A stretch of 64,000 nt of DNA from Bacteroides fragilis NCTC 9343 (GTDB lineage: Bacteria; Bacteroidota; Bacteroidia; Bacteroidales; Bacteroidaceae): contig NC_003228.3 in assembly GCF_000025985.1 (NCBI RefSeq), positions 1,364,001-1,428,000 of the forward strand. The letters run 5' to 3'. A program made the position numbers and the translations under genes. Below, in pieces: positions 63,044 to 64,000 of the stretch. The notes below the pieces were generated by a model. That model searched no databases, had not been told where the DNA came from, and was given only the letters and a program-made list of their open reading frames with translations. How positions within the stretch are numbered: position 1 is the first letter of the stretch; every line of letters begins with the position of its first letter.

Positions 63044-63283
63044 ATGAAAGCAGCAAGAAATAGCGGAATTTGTATGAAACTGGATGATTTTACCGGAGTT
63101 TTATCGTTAGAGCATCTGGATGTTAATACAATGGTATATCTGTATAGTGAGCAGGGTGAGTTAATAGGGAAAATTCACTCAACAAAATCTTCTGCTACTT
63201 TTACATTACCTCAAAAAGGTATGTATGTGCTTGTAATTCACTGTTTATCCTATCCGGTGGAAGTTAGGAGAGTCATTTATTGA
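63044..63283 (+). CDS. Small sorting-domain-like protein
   Basis: A 79-residue protein. The segment MVYLYSEQGELIGKI...ATFTLPQKGMYVLVIHCLSYPVEVRRVIY resembles the C-terminal beta-sandwich domain (type A sorting-like) of secreted Bacteroidota proteins, but no large secreted protein precedes it and it lacks a signal peptide. It could be a free-standing small protein or a remnant. It lies 56 bp after the end of the structured RNA. Confidence 0.55.
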   Translation: MKAARNSGICMKLDDFTGVLSLEHLDVNTMVYLYSEQGELIGKIHSTKSSATFTLPQKGMYVLVIHCLSYPVEVRRVIY

Positions 63284-63291
63284 ACTTTAAA

Positions 63292-63327
63292 AAAAAGAAA
63301 AGCCGGTATACCATAAGGCATACCGGC
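63292..63327 (-). terminator. Terminator of clpB
   Basis: GCCGGTAT at 63302-63309 pairs perfectly with 63320-63327. On the minus strand it is followed by TTTTCTTTTTTTT, a strong intrinsic terminator about 30 bp after the clpB stop. Confidence 0.85.
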
Positions 63328-63358
63328 AAATCGCTGTTGTTTATTACCTTTTAATTCT

Positions 63359-64000
63359 TTAGTTACGGAAAACTAATCCGTCTCCTTGTGCATCTACAAT
63401 GATTGCTTTACTACGGTCTACTTCCTGTGCCAATAATTTTTTCGATAGATCGTTGAGTAAATATCTCTGAATAGCCCTTTTTACAGGACGTGCACCGAAT
63501 TCCGGATCATAGCCGACCTGTGAGAGGAAATCCAAAGCCGCATCTGTCAGTTCTAGTTCTATTCCATTACCGGCAAGCATCTTTTGTACGCTCTTAATCT
63601 GTAACAAGACAATCTGTTTTATGTCTTTTTCTGTTAATGGCAGGAACATGATAGTCTCATCGATACGGTTTAGGAATTCCGGACGGATGGTTTTCTTTAA
63701 CATGTTCATTACCTCTTTCTTGGTTTCTTCCACTACTTCCTCGTTGTTGGCGCCGTTCAGTTTTTCCATCTGGCTCTGTATGTAGCTGCTACCCATATTA
63801 GAGGTCATAATGATGATTGTATTTTTAAAGTTTACCACACGGCCTTTGTTATCTGTCAACCGTCCGTCATCGAGTACCTGCAACAAGATATTAAATACAT
63901 CCGGATGTGCTTTCTCGATTTCATCAAACAATACTACAGAATAGGGTTTGCGACGGATCGCCTCTGTCAATTGTCCGCCTTCGTCATATCCTACATATCC
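63359..64000 (-). CDS. clpB: ClpB disaggregase, C-terminal part cut by window edge
   Basis: The frame stays open to base 64000, so the protein begins outside the window. Visible is the second AAA+ module of ClpB: GYVGYDEGGQ (pore loop), Walker B VVLFDEIEKAHPDVFN, sensor 1 IIIMTSNMGSSYIQSQ, RPEFLNRIDETIMF with the arginine finger, and sensor 2 GYDPEFGARPVKRAIQ. ClpB works with DnaK to reactivate aggregated proteins. The end FRN is usual for Bacteroidota ClpB. Confidence 0.95.
   Translation of the reverse strand, partial: GYVGYDEGGQLTEAIRRKPYSVVLFDEIEKAHPDVFNILLQVLDDGRLTDNKGRVVNFKNTIIIMTSNMGSSYIQSQMEKLNGANNEEVVEETKKEVMNMLKKTIRPEFLNRIDETIMFLPLTEKDIKQIVLLQIKSVQKMLAGNGIELELTDAALDFLSQVGYDPEFGARPVKRAIQRYLLNDLSKKLLAQEVDRSKAIIVDAQGDGLVFRN

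Overview
The window is Bacteroides DNA, most likely from a B. fragilis/thetaiotaomicron-group strain whose species I cannot fix. Evidence: many Bacteroidota-type promoters (-7 TAnnTTTG, sometimes with -33 TTTG), Bacteroidota families (GH97, DUF3276, DUF4199, DUF5606, DUF6048/DUF6452 pair, extended NusB), and a typical Bacteroides mobilizable element. About 33 kb of accessory DNA abuts about 31 kb of ordinary chromosome, with the junction close to the 3' end of mnmE near 33.0-33.15 kb.

Accessory part, left to right. (1) 1-4000: the C-terminal bulk of a NACHT/NLR-like NTPase cut by the window edge, then a truncated Mrr-like nuclease fragment. (2) 4000-4660: non-coding DNA with three 18-bp direct repeats and hairpins. 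(3) 4660-6581, minus strand: two calcineurin-like phosphoesterases around a coiled-coil protein. (4) 7088-25687, plus strand: one tightly packed 11-gene operon. Its order is a small XRE regulator, a PLD-like/SNF2 helicase, an Abi_C (AbiJ-like) protein, DUF4391, a type III Mod methyltransferase, a RhuM protein, a type III Res helicase-nuclease, a membrane-type KAP NTPase, an SF1 helicase fused to a nuclease-like domain, an unknown 218-aa protein and a second RhuM. I regard this as a composite anti-phage system built around a type III restriction-modification core; it is the main find. (5) 25762-32910, minus strand: the mobility module, with a membrane protein, relaxase, MobA/MobC-like accessory protein, candidate oriT, RepA-like ATPase, HTH protein, membrane protein, tyrosine integrase and a zinc-finger/HTH protein.

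Chromosomal part: mnmE; hybrid histidine kinase; NAD(P)-binding protein; exonuclease; uridine phosphorylase; a TPR/PD40-nfeD-floA operon; ttcA; DUF486 protein; apbE; mntP; DUF6048/DUF6452; a GT2 glycosyltransferase; DUF4199; SRP RNA and tRNA-Thr(TGT); enolase; pentapeptide protein and fluC; a GH97 glucosidase; an XRE regulator beside a coiled-coil lipoprotein and a beta-barrel protein; S4 protein, pth, rplY; DUF3276; nusB-yajC-ybbR-coaE-DUF5606; a 6S-like structured RNA; a small sorting-domain-like protein; and the C-terminal part of clpB cut by the right edge.

The restriction operon appears mosaic. The Abi_C gene, the target-recognition part of mod and the KAP gene look clearly more AT-rich than their neighbours. 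The mod gene also carries adjacent perfect palindromes inside conserved codons, which a recombination or hairpin-based process could explain.
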